Assembly: GCF_023078275.1 (NCBI RefSeq)
Contig: NC_062995.1
Coordinates: 10,552,917 to 10,616,916, forward strand
DNA: 64,000 nt
Direction: 5' to 3'
From: Leguminivora glycinivorella
Lineage: Eukaryota; Arthropoda; Insecta; Lepidoptera; Tortricidae
Shown: one piece after another, positions 1-12,200 of the stretch
Position numbering within the stretch: position 1 is the stretch's first letter
Layout: each line of letters starts with the position of its first letter
Notes under the pieces: model-generated
What the model was told of the DNA's origin: nothing
Databases searched by the model: none
What the model saw: the letters and a program-made list of their open reading frames with translations, nothing else
Translations under genes and position numbers: made by a program

Positions 1-450
1 TTAATAATAATAATTCATTTTAATTCTAATTCATTATCATGCAACTTTTGACATTTCAATTTGTATATTCTTTCATTAAAATATTCAATATTGTATTCAA
101 GTTGACATTACGCATTGCAAATCATCAGTTTTAATTTATTCAATTTTTATTTAATGTTCATTTATAATTCTATTATTCATTAATACTACTTGCATATTTT
201 TTAACTAAAATATTCATTGGAGTGTATAAAATCATACTTGAAATCACTATTTACAATTGGCAATATTCACATTCAAATCTGACAGCTTTTAGAGCTTTTT
301 AAAAACTTACGGTTATTCCGCCTCCAACGACATTCATTGTACCACTTTCTTTTGTATTCTCTCACAATTTGGATTAAACCAGCACCAAACTACAGTCCGC
401 TTATTATTTCTACCACCACTACGAAGACCTGAGACCAGCGAAGATTTTAC
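1..450. other. AT-rich non-coding sequence
   Basis: AT-rich sequence with many short ATTCAA/TTCATT words. I see no open frame with coding character, no splice-bounded exon and no recognisable transposon end. It may be upstream intron of the zinc-finger gene whose exons start at 3099. Confidence 0.5.
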
Positions 451-545
451 ACATTCGAATATCCGAATTATTCGAATATCCGCCAATATTTTTATCCGAA
501 AATATTCGAATAATCCAAGTGAAATTATCCGGATAAACGGATAAT
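451..545. repeat. ATTCGAATA-rich palindromic repeat, left block
   Basis: Block of overlapping near-palindromes built on ATTCGAAT, TATCCGAATT and ATTATCCGG. A matching block lies at 2891-2992, so the two may be the inner ends of one old element of about 2.5 kb (inference). I found no clean terminal repeat or target duplication on this side. Confidence 0.5.
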
Positions 546-1499
546 TTCTATAAACATTATTTTTTATTTATAAGTAATATATTTAATAGATAGACGTCAC
601 TGAAACCAATTTCGATCAATTCTTAATACGGACAATGTTATTGCTAACAAGTTAACACCTATTTATCTTCAAAATCAAACTAATATTTACAAAACAAAGA
701 AAGCATTCGTGGACAAGAAGTAAGCAGAATGCCTCACCCCACGCACTCAGTTCTTATCAAATATTCGATTAATTGGATGATTTAAAAAAAACAGAAAAAC
801 GTTCAAGTATTATTTTTTAATATGAAAACGTTACCCCAACCTACTTTCATTACTGCTAATAGCTAACGTGAAGTTATCTGTAAAACCGTACTTAAGGGAG
901 ATTTATACCTAGATTTCCTGGTCCCTTGTTTTTTTGAAATTGAAATTTAGCGCCTCACTCCGAATTTAGCTGTTATCAGTTCCATGGCAATTTAGTACGC
1001 CAGAATTCCCTCCACTTCACTAAGAAATATAAGGCATTTTCCTTTTAAGTCCTTAGTTACATTCATACAATTCGGTCTAATTACTACTTATACTTTGAAA
1101 TCTTAGTCGATCTACTGATCAGCTTGGAAACTAAAACCCATCAAATTGCTGCCGAGCAACTTGAGGCGTTTTGGATTTGAATATTTAAATAAGTTCGCCT
1201 TTGTACCTCCTCCTTCTTCATTTTTTTTAATTTTATGTGTTGTATATTTTATGTTGGTGGTACAATACTTATTTATCGCCTCTCCCCTTCCATTGGTACT
1301 TTGGTACCAGCCACTGTGCAACTAAGGTCTAAAATGATCCACACCTGGATAGGAAGTGTCTTCGACTAATTGGTCTTCTCTTTTTTGGTTATTCTGTTTT
1401 GAACGAGTACCTATGCTCAGTTGCTCATTCCTGTTCTAAGACCCTAACCAGGACGCTTTTGTTTAGAGCCTACGAAAAGAGTTTTCAACTTTTTATATT
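546..1499. other. Non-coding spacer, no gene seen
   Basis: No exon or element end could be supported here. A 69-codon minus-strand frame at 1112-1321 has no family resemblance and no splice context. Confidence 0.4.
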
Positions 1500-2340
1500 A
1501 AGTGTCCGATCCGGTCCAAGATGGCATCTGGTACGGGCGTAGGCATTTATGCAAATGACTAGTGACTACAGTGGTAGTATCAGCATGGGCAATTATGCCA
1601 CTGTCTTTTAAGCCGAGACATACGCAATAATTACCTGTGTACATAAGAATATAGTTAGACAAACCCAAGGAAAGAATATCTATATACTCAGCGACAGTCA
1701 GGCGGCACTCAAAGCCTTCACATCGCCCAGAGGTGACTCTTGACTGGTATTAAACGGCATCCAAGCTCTTAACAAGCTTGGAAGGCAAAACAAGATGCAA
1801 CTGGTATGGATACCGGGGCACGAAGGCTTCATTGGCAATGAAAATGCTGATGAACTTGCCAAGGCCAGGTCTGAAGACAACGTCACAAGGAACCATTAAA
1901 ACGGCTATGAAGGACCATACAAAGGCTAATCACCAAAAAGAGTGGGATGCCCTGGTAGGTCTGAAGCATTCAAAGCTCTTTATGCGGAGGGTAGAATCTG
2001 GATGGAGCAAAAAGCTAGGAAAGCTAGGCAAAAGACAACTCCAAATTATAACGGGGGTGTTCACAGGCCATTACGGGATCAAAGGAATGTTGGCCAAGAT
2101 GGGACACGCTCACTACACAGATTGTCGCATGTGCGGCGAAGAGGAAGAGACCGTCAGACATCTAATGTGTGAATGTCACGCCCTCGCCAGACAAAGAATG
2201 AAGAACTTTGGAGCAGGCTACCTATTACCAAAGGACATCAGAGAGCTACCCATGAGCCTCATCATCCGATACGTGTAGATGGTCGAGAAGCTCCTGAATA
2301 GCTGAAGGATCTTAAGATCTTAGGGGGTAATTGTACAAAA
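1500..2340 (+). pseudogene. Decayed non-LTR retrotransposon 3' end: RNase H and CCHC tail
   Basis: The 3' end of a non-LTR retrotransposon ORF2. From about 1518 to 1900 the frame beginning at 1600 reads an RNase H fold: an ILSDSQAAL block near 1680, then VWIPGHEG and NENADELA near 1800-1860. Stop codons at 1609 and 1741 and a frameshift near 1530-1560 interrupt it. A further frameshift near 1895 moves the reading to another frame. That frame continues to a terminal Cys/His motif (CRMCGEEEETVRHLMCEC, about 2130-2180) and stops at 2278. RNase H followed by a CCHC motif is seen in R1/LOA/I-group elements; the clade is not settled. The remaining bases are 3' untranslated sequence. Confidence 0.8.
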
Positions 2341-2890
2341 GATCCCGATGGGTCGAAGTGTATCCGGAAGGGCCCCGCAGATTTAAGATAAGATGAGTAT
2401 CCGATCCGATCGAGCGAAGGACCGACTCCTATACATTCTCGAAATTATTCAAGGCGCCATCTTTGATTTTTGCCTTTGACATCCTTCCTATATCCGATAT
2501 CGGAACGGATAATATGACAACGCTGTATCGCCTATAACCATCATCATATCCAATGATGTTGTCTCACGTTCCACTCTACACAAGCCATCCTCTCTACCAT
2601 CCATTTCCAAGGTAAAGGTGTTGTCAGAAAAACTTCTCGTTATACCTAACACCTAACTAATCACTACTACTAACTGTATTATATCGACAGCTCACTATCT
2701 GTTTGCAAGATTCTAGTCATAGAACTAAAGATAGAGAGCTAGGTGTGTTTTAATTTCTACAGTTTGCTGATTTACGCAAAAAATAAATAAAAATGTAGGT
2801 AAATTTCGCATTATGGCGCTCATATATCTCAGCCGTTATCAATTCCACGCTTATACGCACCTGTAACATTAACTTTGTTCCATTTAATAA
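2341..2890. other. Spacer without a recognisable gene
   Basis: AT-rich sequence downstream of the retrotransposon fragment. It may be part of that element's 3' flank or of an older host element. I see no exon. Confidence 0.4.
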
Positions 2891-2992
2891 ATTATCAGAA
2901 ATTATCCGAATTATTCGAATATTCGAATAATAAAAATTGTATTATCCGAATTATTCGAATATTAAAAATCTGTCGGATAATGCAAACTCTAG
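2891..2992. repeat. ATTCGAATA-rich palindromic repeat, right block
   Basis: Partner of the block at 451-545, with repeated ATTATCCGAATTATTCGAAT words. It ends with GGATAATGCAAACTCTAG, which resembles a hAT-type terminus, but I could not find the matching left end. Confidence 0.45.
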
Positions 2993-3098
2993 AAACTACT
3001 AAAGCTTCAGTGCCACTCTTGGCAAATAAGGGTTGAAAGAAAACGAAACTGTGACATCCCCCCTCCCCCTTTAATAGTTATTGAATTATTTGTTACAG

Positions 3099-3250
3099 CA
3101 TGAGAAAAGGCCAGTAGAGTCAGCCCTCTACACAATAGAGCTGCCCCCGCCCCCCATAGAGCTGCCCCCCACAGAGGAGCCCCCCACAGAGCTCAAGCAA
3201 GAGTTTGACTTCGACGATTATGACGATAACATTACATTAGACGAGTTCAG
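3099..3250 (+). CDS. Zinc-finger gene 1, exon E1 (acidic linker)
   Basis: Acceptor TTGTTACAG before 3099 and donor GTGAGA at 3251. The frame reads HEKRPVESALYTIELPPPP and then an acidic stretch ending DDNITLDEF. It ends in phase 2. A short internal repeat, ATAGAGCTGCCCCC, occurs twice. Confidence 0.82.
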
Positions 3251-6200
3251 GTGAGATTTATTTATTTATTTGATCCTATTTTAGTGGCAGCATTAAGCGT
3301 TTGCGTTGCATCAAACTAGAGATGGGCCGAATATTCGGTAAATATTCGGTATTCGGAAAATTCAGCAAGTTTTTCAATATTCGTATTCGGTTACATTGCC
3401 GAATATTTACCGAATAAACAAAGTAAATAAATAGCGTGAGTTGTTTCGTAATTCATCGGATAATGACATCCTATTTCAGCATTCTAAGAAACTACCTTTA
3501 TAAAAAAGGTAAAATAACGTATCTTAAGAAACAAAAACCAAAATTTTCTGAGCTAAGTAAGATAAATGTGTACCCATTACCAATCATTGAAACGTTTTTA
3601 ACTCTAAGACAGAATTTAAAATATGGCTCAACCGAATATTCGGCCAAATGTTCGGTTCGGTAACAGCTGAACCGAATGTTCGGCCGAATATTCGTATTCG
3701 GCAAAGTCCGTATTCGGCCCATCTCTACATCAAACCGTCTGTCACCGTTAAAGCGTTCGTTAAATTTTATTATATGGGTAGTTCCATAGACGTCTGCTGC
3801 GTGACGATGATGTGTCTGTCAAATGTGGTTGATGCAACTGGCCGTAATAGTAGCAGTTGAAACAATGCACCAAAAGAATCTGAATAATATTTTAAAAACA
3901 TAGATAAATATGTAAAATTTATCTGTTAGTGCAATCAGAAATGTCAAAGTTTAATTATTTTTTTGTATGTACAGATACACATCTCTTTTTATTTAGTGGT
4001 TACAGAATGGTAGTTAATACTTCTGAAGCGCTGGTGGCCTAGCGGTAAGAGCGTGCGACTTTCGATCCGGAGGTCGCGGGTTCGAACCCCGGCTCGTACC
4101 AATAAGTTTTTCGGAACTTATGTGCGAAATGTCACTTGATATTTGCCAGTCGCTTTTCTGTGAAAGAAAACATCGTGAAGGACAGACTAATTCCAATAAG
4201 GCCCTTCGGGTTGGAAGGTCAGATAGATGGCAGTCGCTTTCGCAAAACTAGTGCCTACGCCAAATCTTGGGATTAGTTGTCAGAGCGGACCCTAAGCTCC
4301 CATGAGCCGTGGCAAATGCCGGGATAACGCAAGGAGGATGATGATTTATTATTACATGATGACTTCTGAGGCGTTAATTAATCCTCTACTTGTGATGCTG
4401 ACTGTACCCGTGTGGTGACAGGTTCAGAATATCACCACCCCCTTTGGGGTAGCAATCTCTCACTGCAATACCTCTTCGTTTTCTTTCAACCCCTTATTAG
4501 GCCAGACGACTAAAAAAACTAATTAGACCGTCAGTTAGATTATTAGTAAACGAAAAATGACGACGGTACAGTGCGTTGAGATTCGCGTGACGTCACGCCT
4601 AGGTAAAATTTTTACTTAGAAGTGACGTCACAAGCCCCCACCCCGGAACTTTGATGCTCTGTATATCTTTGTATTTTTTCATTAATTAGAAAAAGCAAAA
4701 TATACATGTTCAGTATTTTTAGACGACCTAACTGACGGACTAAACAGAATGCCATTTTTTAATGTAGTGGTCATCCCTATTGCTAAGAGTCGCGCTGAAA
4801 CTTGCAGTTTCATGTGCCTTGCCTACCCCTTTTGGGAAAACAGGCGTTGATTATGTGTATTTATTACAGAAATACGACGGAAAAGTCTGACGAGACACTG
4901 GAAGAGCAACCAGTTAAAGAAGAAGAAGAGACTAAGAAGAAACGGAAGACGAAAAAGAAGGAACAGCCCAAGACTAAGCGGAAGAAGAGGTAAGAATGTA
5001 AATCAAAGAGGATCGAGTATATATTAGCCCCGATGCAGAAGAGTTCGTCTAGGAATTCAGAAATATCTTGTTTATTCTAATAACTTTTACACATGTAGGT
5101 ATATCACAACCCAGTAGTGAGAATTGTAAAAGTAGTCTAATATAGTTTATTTTGATTGTAAAATGAAGTTGCATGTGACTTATATTGTTAAAAAAAAAGA
5201 ACTTTAAAAAATGTTGTCTTAATCAAGTTCTCCTCTCCTATAGCAGTTCCGCATGCATAGCCTTAAGATTTGTTTTTAGTTTATTAGCAGAACTTAGTTA
5301 CTTTCCTTGGGCCGCCTTACATCAGTCATGTATTATAATACCCATCGATAAAAGATAAAATAAAAATCGTCATTTTCTTCCTTTCTTATATTTAGATATT
5401 TCTTGTATTTAGATTTAGTTATTGTACAATACTGCCATAATAAACTAGATTGGTATTAGAATTAAACATTAATAATTTTTAAACTAAAACATTATTTTTG
5501 TACAAAAAGGAGAACCTCAAAAAATGGCCTGACTAGACGAAAACATATGCATCGGGGCTAGTAGACTAGCTTTAAATTCGCGCTTTTAATACTACGTTGG
5601 TGGCTAACAAGCATACGGTCCGCCTGATGGAGAGCGGTCACCGTAACCTATATATATATATATATATATAATATTATAAATGGGAAAGTGTGTGTGTCTG
5701 TTTGTTTGTCCGTCTTTCACGGCAAAACGGAGCGACGAATTGCCGTGAATTTTTAAGTGGAGATAACTGAAGGGATGGAGAGTGACATAGGCTACTTTTT
5801 GTCTCTTTCTAACGCGAGCGAAGCCGCGGGTAAAAGCTAGTTCCATATATATTAGCAAATCGTTTTGATAGTTCGTAAAAAGAAGCTGATTTGACTACTA
5901 GCAAACTAGCCTATTGACGAGCTTATAATATTAAATTTTGTCTTGACAGCAAAGAGTCAGTGGAAGGTGAAGAACCAAAGACTAGCATCAGGAAGACGGT
6001 GGAACTCGACCCGAGCAAGATACGCATCGTGACGCTCAACCCGGAGGAACAGTTCAAACAGAGTGAGGTCAGTTATAGTTGTTTAACACGACTCATCAGT
6101 TCATTTGAGCCTGGGGTAGGGTTGCAAATAGAAAAAAAAACCAAATGTTTTTATTTTTCAGAATTTTGAAAAAAAAACATGAAAAAAAACCGAACACCCT

Positions 6201-9200
6201 TGTTTTTTTTCTAAATATGTTTTTTTTTTCAGATGAACAAATAATCGACAATAACGGTTTTTCGTGAGTTGTAACGTGCTTCAATGATAATAACGTACAT
6301 TTTAATTCGATTAACATTCAGTATACAAACGTTTATTGGGAAATCCCCGATGCGGCGTGCAACGCGGAGAGGTGGTGGTGTTGCCAACAGTAAATAGTGA
6401 TAACTACCAACTACAGATTTCGTAAATGTTACTTTTATAAGACCAAAAATTAAAATTATTTGATTAAATGTGTTTAATAGTCTTAAAGTATTAATTGCTT
6501 TGAAAATTTTGACATTTCGTACTTCAGAAAAAAAACATGATCCAGAAAAAAACTGTTTTTTTTCACGGTTTTTTTTCATGTTCTTTTTTCAAGCCAGAAA
6601 AAAAAACCGTTTTTTTGCAACCCTAGCCTGGGGTCCGCTTTGACAACTAAAATATTGGTTACAGGAGGAGAGTAAAGCCAAGTTCCCGTACCAGTGCCAC
6701 CTGTGCTATAAGGGGTTCAACTTCGACACCAAACTGGAGAACCACATGCGGAAACACAGTCCGGTGAGTCTTTTACACTGTGTACATGGTAGGTACTGTC
6801 AGCTGCATAAGTGGATGGTGAATTTTTCAATGAATTCATTCATAATTTCTACATGCATTTTTGCAGCTGATAGAGTGCAGTCAGCCAAAAATTGGTTTAA
6901 CACATTCGACTTTGTGTTTAAAAATAAGAGTCGAAAAGTGGCAAACTGGTTTCTTGGCTGACCATACAGTCAAGATATTAAAAATAAATGTGAACAAAGT
7001 GCCAATAGTATGTAAAGTGGCCGTCAATGGAACTTCCAAACAATGTAAACAAACGCCATCACATTGTTTTGTCACTGTTTCTCCTTGAATTCTCACACTA
7101 TCTCATTAAACACCACTGAAACCATACATTACTGAAACGGTCCTATTATCGTAACATGCAAAACCTTATATTAATAACTTAATCTGGAGATTTCATTAAA
7201 AACTTGAAATGGTTTAAAAGTTAGGTTATTATAACGAAGCAAAATGACGTTATTGTTTCTTTTAAGTTCTACAATTGTCTGTGATGGATAGGGCTGGGTC
7301 TAAAGTGGCCGATATTGTAAAGCCAGCTACACACTACCCAACTCACGCTCTATACCAACCACGTAGTGATTCAATACTCTTTGTACCAACCATCATTGTT
7401 TAGGTAGGTACAAAAATTAAAAAAATGACGGTACTGACGGTTTCAATATTATTTTACTCGTTAACTGCTTTTCTTCGCATGTACGCATGACGATGCCGCG
7501 AACGCGAGTGTGGACTCTTAAACCGAAAACGAAATGAAATGATTTATTCATGCATATGGAGAATGCGGTTACATATAATGTTACATTTGCTACCCTAGTA
7601 GTCTCACTAAACTATACGCAACTTGTTTGCCTATACGTTAAGGTTGTGGATACATATTTTTCGCACCTATTATTTTTAGCCCAAAGCCCTCATTTTAAGG
7701 GTGAATCAACTTTTTCTTGCCTGTTATTGCCATGGTTACGGTCCCCTGACTCACCCTGGTTTTATGCAAAATTATGCTACTTAAACTATACAAACATGCA
7801 TTTTTCTGGTGTTAACAAGCCCTTTCCTTACTTTTGCCATCTACAAACATGGACTACATGCATGCTTGCATAATTTCAGTAGCATAATTTTGCATAAACG
7901 CAGAGTGATTCAGGGAACCGTAACCATGGCAATAACAGGCAAGAAAAAGTTGATTTACCCTTAAAATAACGTACGCGGTCCAACGCTGTGCATCCTCATT
8001 TCCAAATAACGTACGTGGTCCAACGCTGTGTACCCTCATTTCCAAATAACGTACATACGTGGTGCAAAGCCGGACACCCTCATTCCCAATAACGTACTTG
8101 GTCCAACGCTGCGCACCCTCATTTCTAAATAACGTACGTGGTCCAACGCTGCGCACCCTCATTTCTAAATAACGTACTTGGTCCAACGCTGCGCACCCTC
8201 ATTTCTAAATAACGTACTTGGTCCAACGCTGCGCACCCTCATTTCTAAATAACGTACTTGGTCCAACGCTGCGCACCCTCATTTCCAAATAACGTACGTG
8301 GTCCAACGCTGCGCACCCTCATTTCCAAATAACGTACGTGGTCCAACGCTGCGCACCCTCATTTCCAAATAACGTACGTGGTCCAACGCTGCGCACCCTC
8401 ATTTCCAAATAACGTACGTGGTCCAATGCTGTGCACCATCATTTCCAAATAACGTACGTGGTCCTACACTGTGCACCCTCATTTCCAAATAATGTACATA
8501 CGTGGTGCAAAGCCGGACACCCTCATTCCCAATAACGTACTTGGTCCAACGCTGTGCACCCTCATTTCCAAATAATGTACGTGGTCCAACGCTGTGCACC
8601 CTCATTCCCAAATAATGTACGTGGTCCAACGCTGTGCACCCTCATTCCCAAATAATGTACGTGGTCCAACGCTGCGCACCCTCATTCCCAAATAATGTAC
8701 GTGGTCCAACGCTGTGCACCCTCATTCCCAAATTACGTACGTGGTCCAACGCTGTGCACCCTCATTCCCAAATAATGTACGTGGTCCAACGCTGTGCACC
8801 CTCATTCCCAAATAATGTACGTGGTCCAACGCTGCGCACCCTCATTCCCAAATAACGTACTTGGTCCAACGCTGTGCACCCTCATTTCCAAATAACGTAC
8901 TTGGTCCAACGCTGTGCACCCTCATTTCCAAATAACGTACTATCAGCTGCAAAAGTGCATGGAGAAATTATGAATGAATTCATTGATAAATTCGCCATGC
9001 ACTTCTGCAGCTGATAGTACGTGGTCCAACGCTGCGCACCCTCATTTCTAAATAACGTACGTGGTCCAACGCTGCGCACCCTCATTTCTAAATAACGTAC
9101 ATGGTCCAACGCTGCGCACCCTCATTTCTAAATAACTTACTTGGTCCAACGCTGTGCACCCTCATTTCTAAATAACGTACGTGGTCCAACGCTGCGCACC

Positions 9201-12200
9201 CTCATTTCTAAATAACGTACATGGTCCAACGCTGCGCACCCTCATTTCTAAATAACGTACATGGTCCAACGCTGTGCACCCTCATTTTTTAATAACGTAC
9301 GTGATCCAAAGCTGTTCACCCTCATTTTTAAATAACGTACGTGATCCAAAGCTGTTCACCTTGATTTTCCTAAAATCCATCGATATGCTTGCAATTAAAT
9401 TAGAGCCGGCTTACACTAAAAGTACTCTCCGCGTCGCTTCCATTCCGGTGTGAGCCGACCCTTATAGAATCTTTAAATTGTGATTTTGCTCCCTTGTAAC
9501 ACAAACTACTCTTTCCAGTCTCGCGGCCCGTTCTCGTGCGCTCTCTGCACGATGTACTTCCCGTCCGCGTACAGCCGCGGCGTTCACGCACACATACACA
9601 CGCGCCGCTACGAGTGCGTCGCGTGCGGCCGCCGCATGACCGACCGCGCCTCCATACTGGACCACTACAGGTGAGCGGGACAGCCTGCAGGCCAGAGCGA
9701 GACACACACACTCGAGTGCGTCGCGTGCGGCCGCCGCATGACCGACCGCGCCTCCATACTGGACCACTACAGGTGAGCGGGACAGCCTGCAGGCCAGAGC
9801 GAGACACACACACTCGAGTGCGTCGCGTGCGGCCGCCGCATGACCGACCGCGCCTCCATACTGGACCACTACAGGTGAGCGGGACAGCCTGCAGGCCAGA
9901 GCGAGACACACACACTCGAGTGCGTCGCGTGCGGCCGCCGCATGACCGACCGCGCCTCCATACTGGACCACTACAGGTGAGCGGGACAGCCTGCAGGCCA
10001 GAGCGAGACACACACACTCGAGTGCGTCGCGTGCGGCCGCCGCATGACCGACCGCGCCTCCATACTGGACCACTACAGGTGAGCGGGACAGCCTGCAGGC
10101 CAGAGCGAGACACACACACTCGAGTGCGTCGCGTGCGGCCGCCGCATGACCGACCGCGCCTCCATACTGGACCACTACAGGTGAGCGGGACAGCCTGCAG
10201 GCCAGAGCGAGACACACACACTCGAGTGCGTCGCGTGCGGCCGCCGCATGACCGACCGCGCCTCCATACTGGACCACTACAGGTGAGCGGGACAGCCTGC
10301 AGGCCAGAGCGAGACACACACACTCGAGTGCGTCGCGTGCGGCCGCCGCATGACCGACCGCGCCTCCATACTGGAACACTACAGGTGAGCGGGACAGCCT
10401 GCAGGCCAGAGCGAGACACACACACTCGAGTGCGTCGCGTGCGGCCGCCGCATGACCGACCGCGCCTCCATACTGGACCACTACAGGTGAGCGGGACAGC
10501 CTGCAGGCCAGAGCGAGACACACACACTCGAGTGCGTCGCGTGCGGCCGCCGCATGACCGACCGCGCCTCCATACTGGACCACTACAGGTGAGCGGGACA
10601 GCCTGCAGGCCAGAGCGAGACACACACACTCGAGTGCGTCGCGTGCGGCCGCCGCATGACCGACCGCGCCTCCATACTGGACCACTACAGGTGAGCGGGA
10701 CAGCCTGCAGGCCAGAGCGAGACACACACACTCGAGTGCGTCGCGTGCGGCCGCCGCATGACCGACCGCGCCTCCATACTGGACCACTACAGGTGAGCGG
10801 GACAGCCTGCAGGCCAGAGCGAGACACACACACTCGAGTGCGTCGCGTGCGGCCGCCGCATGACCGACCGCGCCTCCATACTGGACCACTACAGGTGAGC
10901 GGGACAGCCTGCAGGCCAGAGCGAGACACACACACTCGAGTGCGTCGCGTGCGGCCGCCGCATGACCGACCGCGCCTCCATACTGGACCACTACAGGTGA
11001 GCGGGACAGCCTGCAGGCCAGAGCGAGACACACACACTCGAGTGCGTCGCGTGCGGCCGCCGCATGACCGACCGCGCCTCCATACTGGACCACTACAGGT
11101 GAGCGGGACAGCCTGCAGGCCAGAGCGAGACACACACACTCGAGTGCGTCGCGTGCGGCCGCCGCATGACCGACCGCGCCTCCATACTGGACCACTACAG
11201 GTGAGCGGGACAGCCTGCAGGCCAGAGCGAGACACACACACTCGAGTGCGTCGCGTGCGGCCGCCGCATGACCGACCGCGCCTCCATACTGGACCACTAC
11301 AGGTGAGCGGGACAGCCTGCAGGCCAGAGCGAGACACACACACACACACACTGACAGCTTGGTGGCGCGACAGACCCAGACTGCGTTTCGATAGCCGCGT
11401 AACAATTGGCACTTCGGTTAGGTCGATTGATGAACAACAAATGTGTTAGTAAAACTGACATTTTTTTTTATACTACGTCGGTGGCAAACAAGCTTACGGC
11501 CTGCCTGATGGAAAGCGGTCACCGTAACCTATGGACGCCTGCAACTCAAAGAGTGTCAAGTAACTTGTACATTCCCTTTTGCTGCGTTAAATACACAGCA
11601 AAAAGGAGTGTACAAGTTCCAAGGCGGGTTCGGGTTGCCGACGACTCAAAGGACAATAGACGAAATAAGTCAGTTCCGTAAGTCCTCCCGTCATCAGCAC
11701 ACCGCACCCTCGTTGAGCTCTGGCAGCCTTACTCACCGGCAGGAACAGAACACTATGAGTTAGGGTCTAGTGCTATTTGGCTGCAGTCTTCTGTAAGGCG
11801 GAGGTACTACCCCAGTTGGGCTCTGCTCTAGATTCGAGCGAGATGATATCCGCTGTGCTGTGCCCTACCACACAAAGCGGAATATCATTCGCCCTACCCC
11901 CTACAATTACGGATATTTTACGATTTGGTATTAAGAATTTATTATTTTTGTCCACAGAAATCAACACGAGGGACTGGTGTCGCACTTCACGTGCCATCTT
12001 TGTGGAAAAGTTTCAAAGTAAGTTTTTAGTGCTTTTCAAACTTACCCATAGACCTTAAGCAAGGCTTTCTTTTGATAACCGCATCCCTGGCGATAACTCG
12101 CATTGTATAGATTGCGATATAGCACATGCTTTAGGCACTGGTCCCACCAAAAGCTAGGAAGCGATGAGCTATCGGCGATAAAAACGAACAAAAAACCGGC

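Noticed and set aside
4027..4110. tRNA gene from box A/B
   Set aside because: The head is fused to a SINE body and lacks a full acceptor stem. The same applies to 35150-35228, 53848-53935 and 60840-60915.
7854..9109. Frames of 73-110 codons in the 40-bp satellite
   Set aside because: They only reflect the repeat unit, change with each variant, and have no splice or start context.
9671..11303. Use of the last array donor instead of the first for exon E5
   Set aside because: The frame meets TGA directly after the first donor, so only the first donor gives the finger joined to E6.
7976..11344. Arrays considered as CRISPR
   Set aside because: Contiguous tandem units without unique spacers, in an animal genome.
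9400..11449. Three very long open frames (637-670 codons) across the 102-bp array on both strands
   Set aside because: 102 is divisible by three and the unit has no stop in these frames, so they stay open by arithmetic. They have no family resemblance and the real finger frame is a different one.
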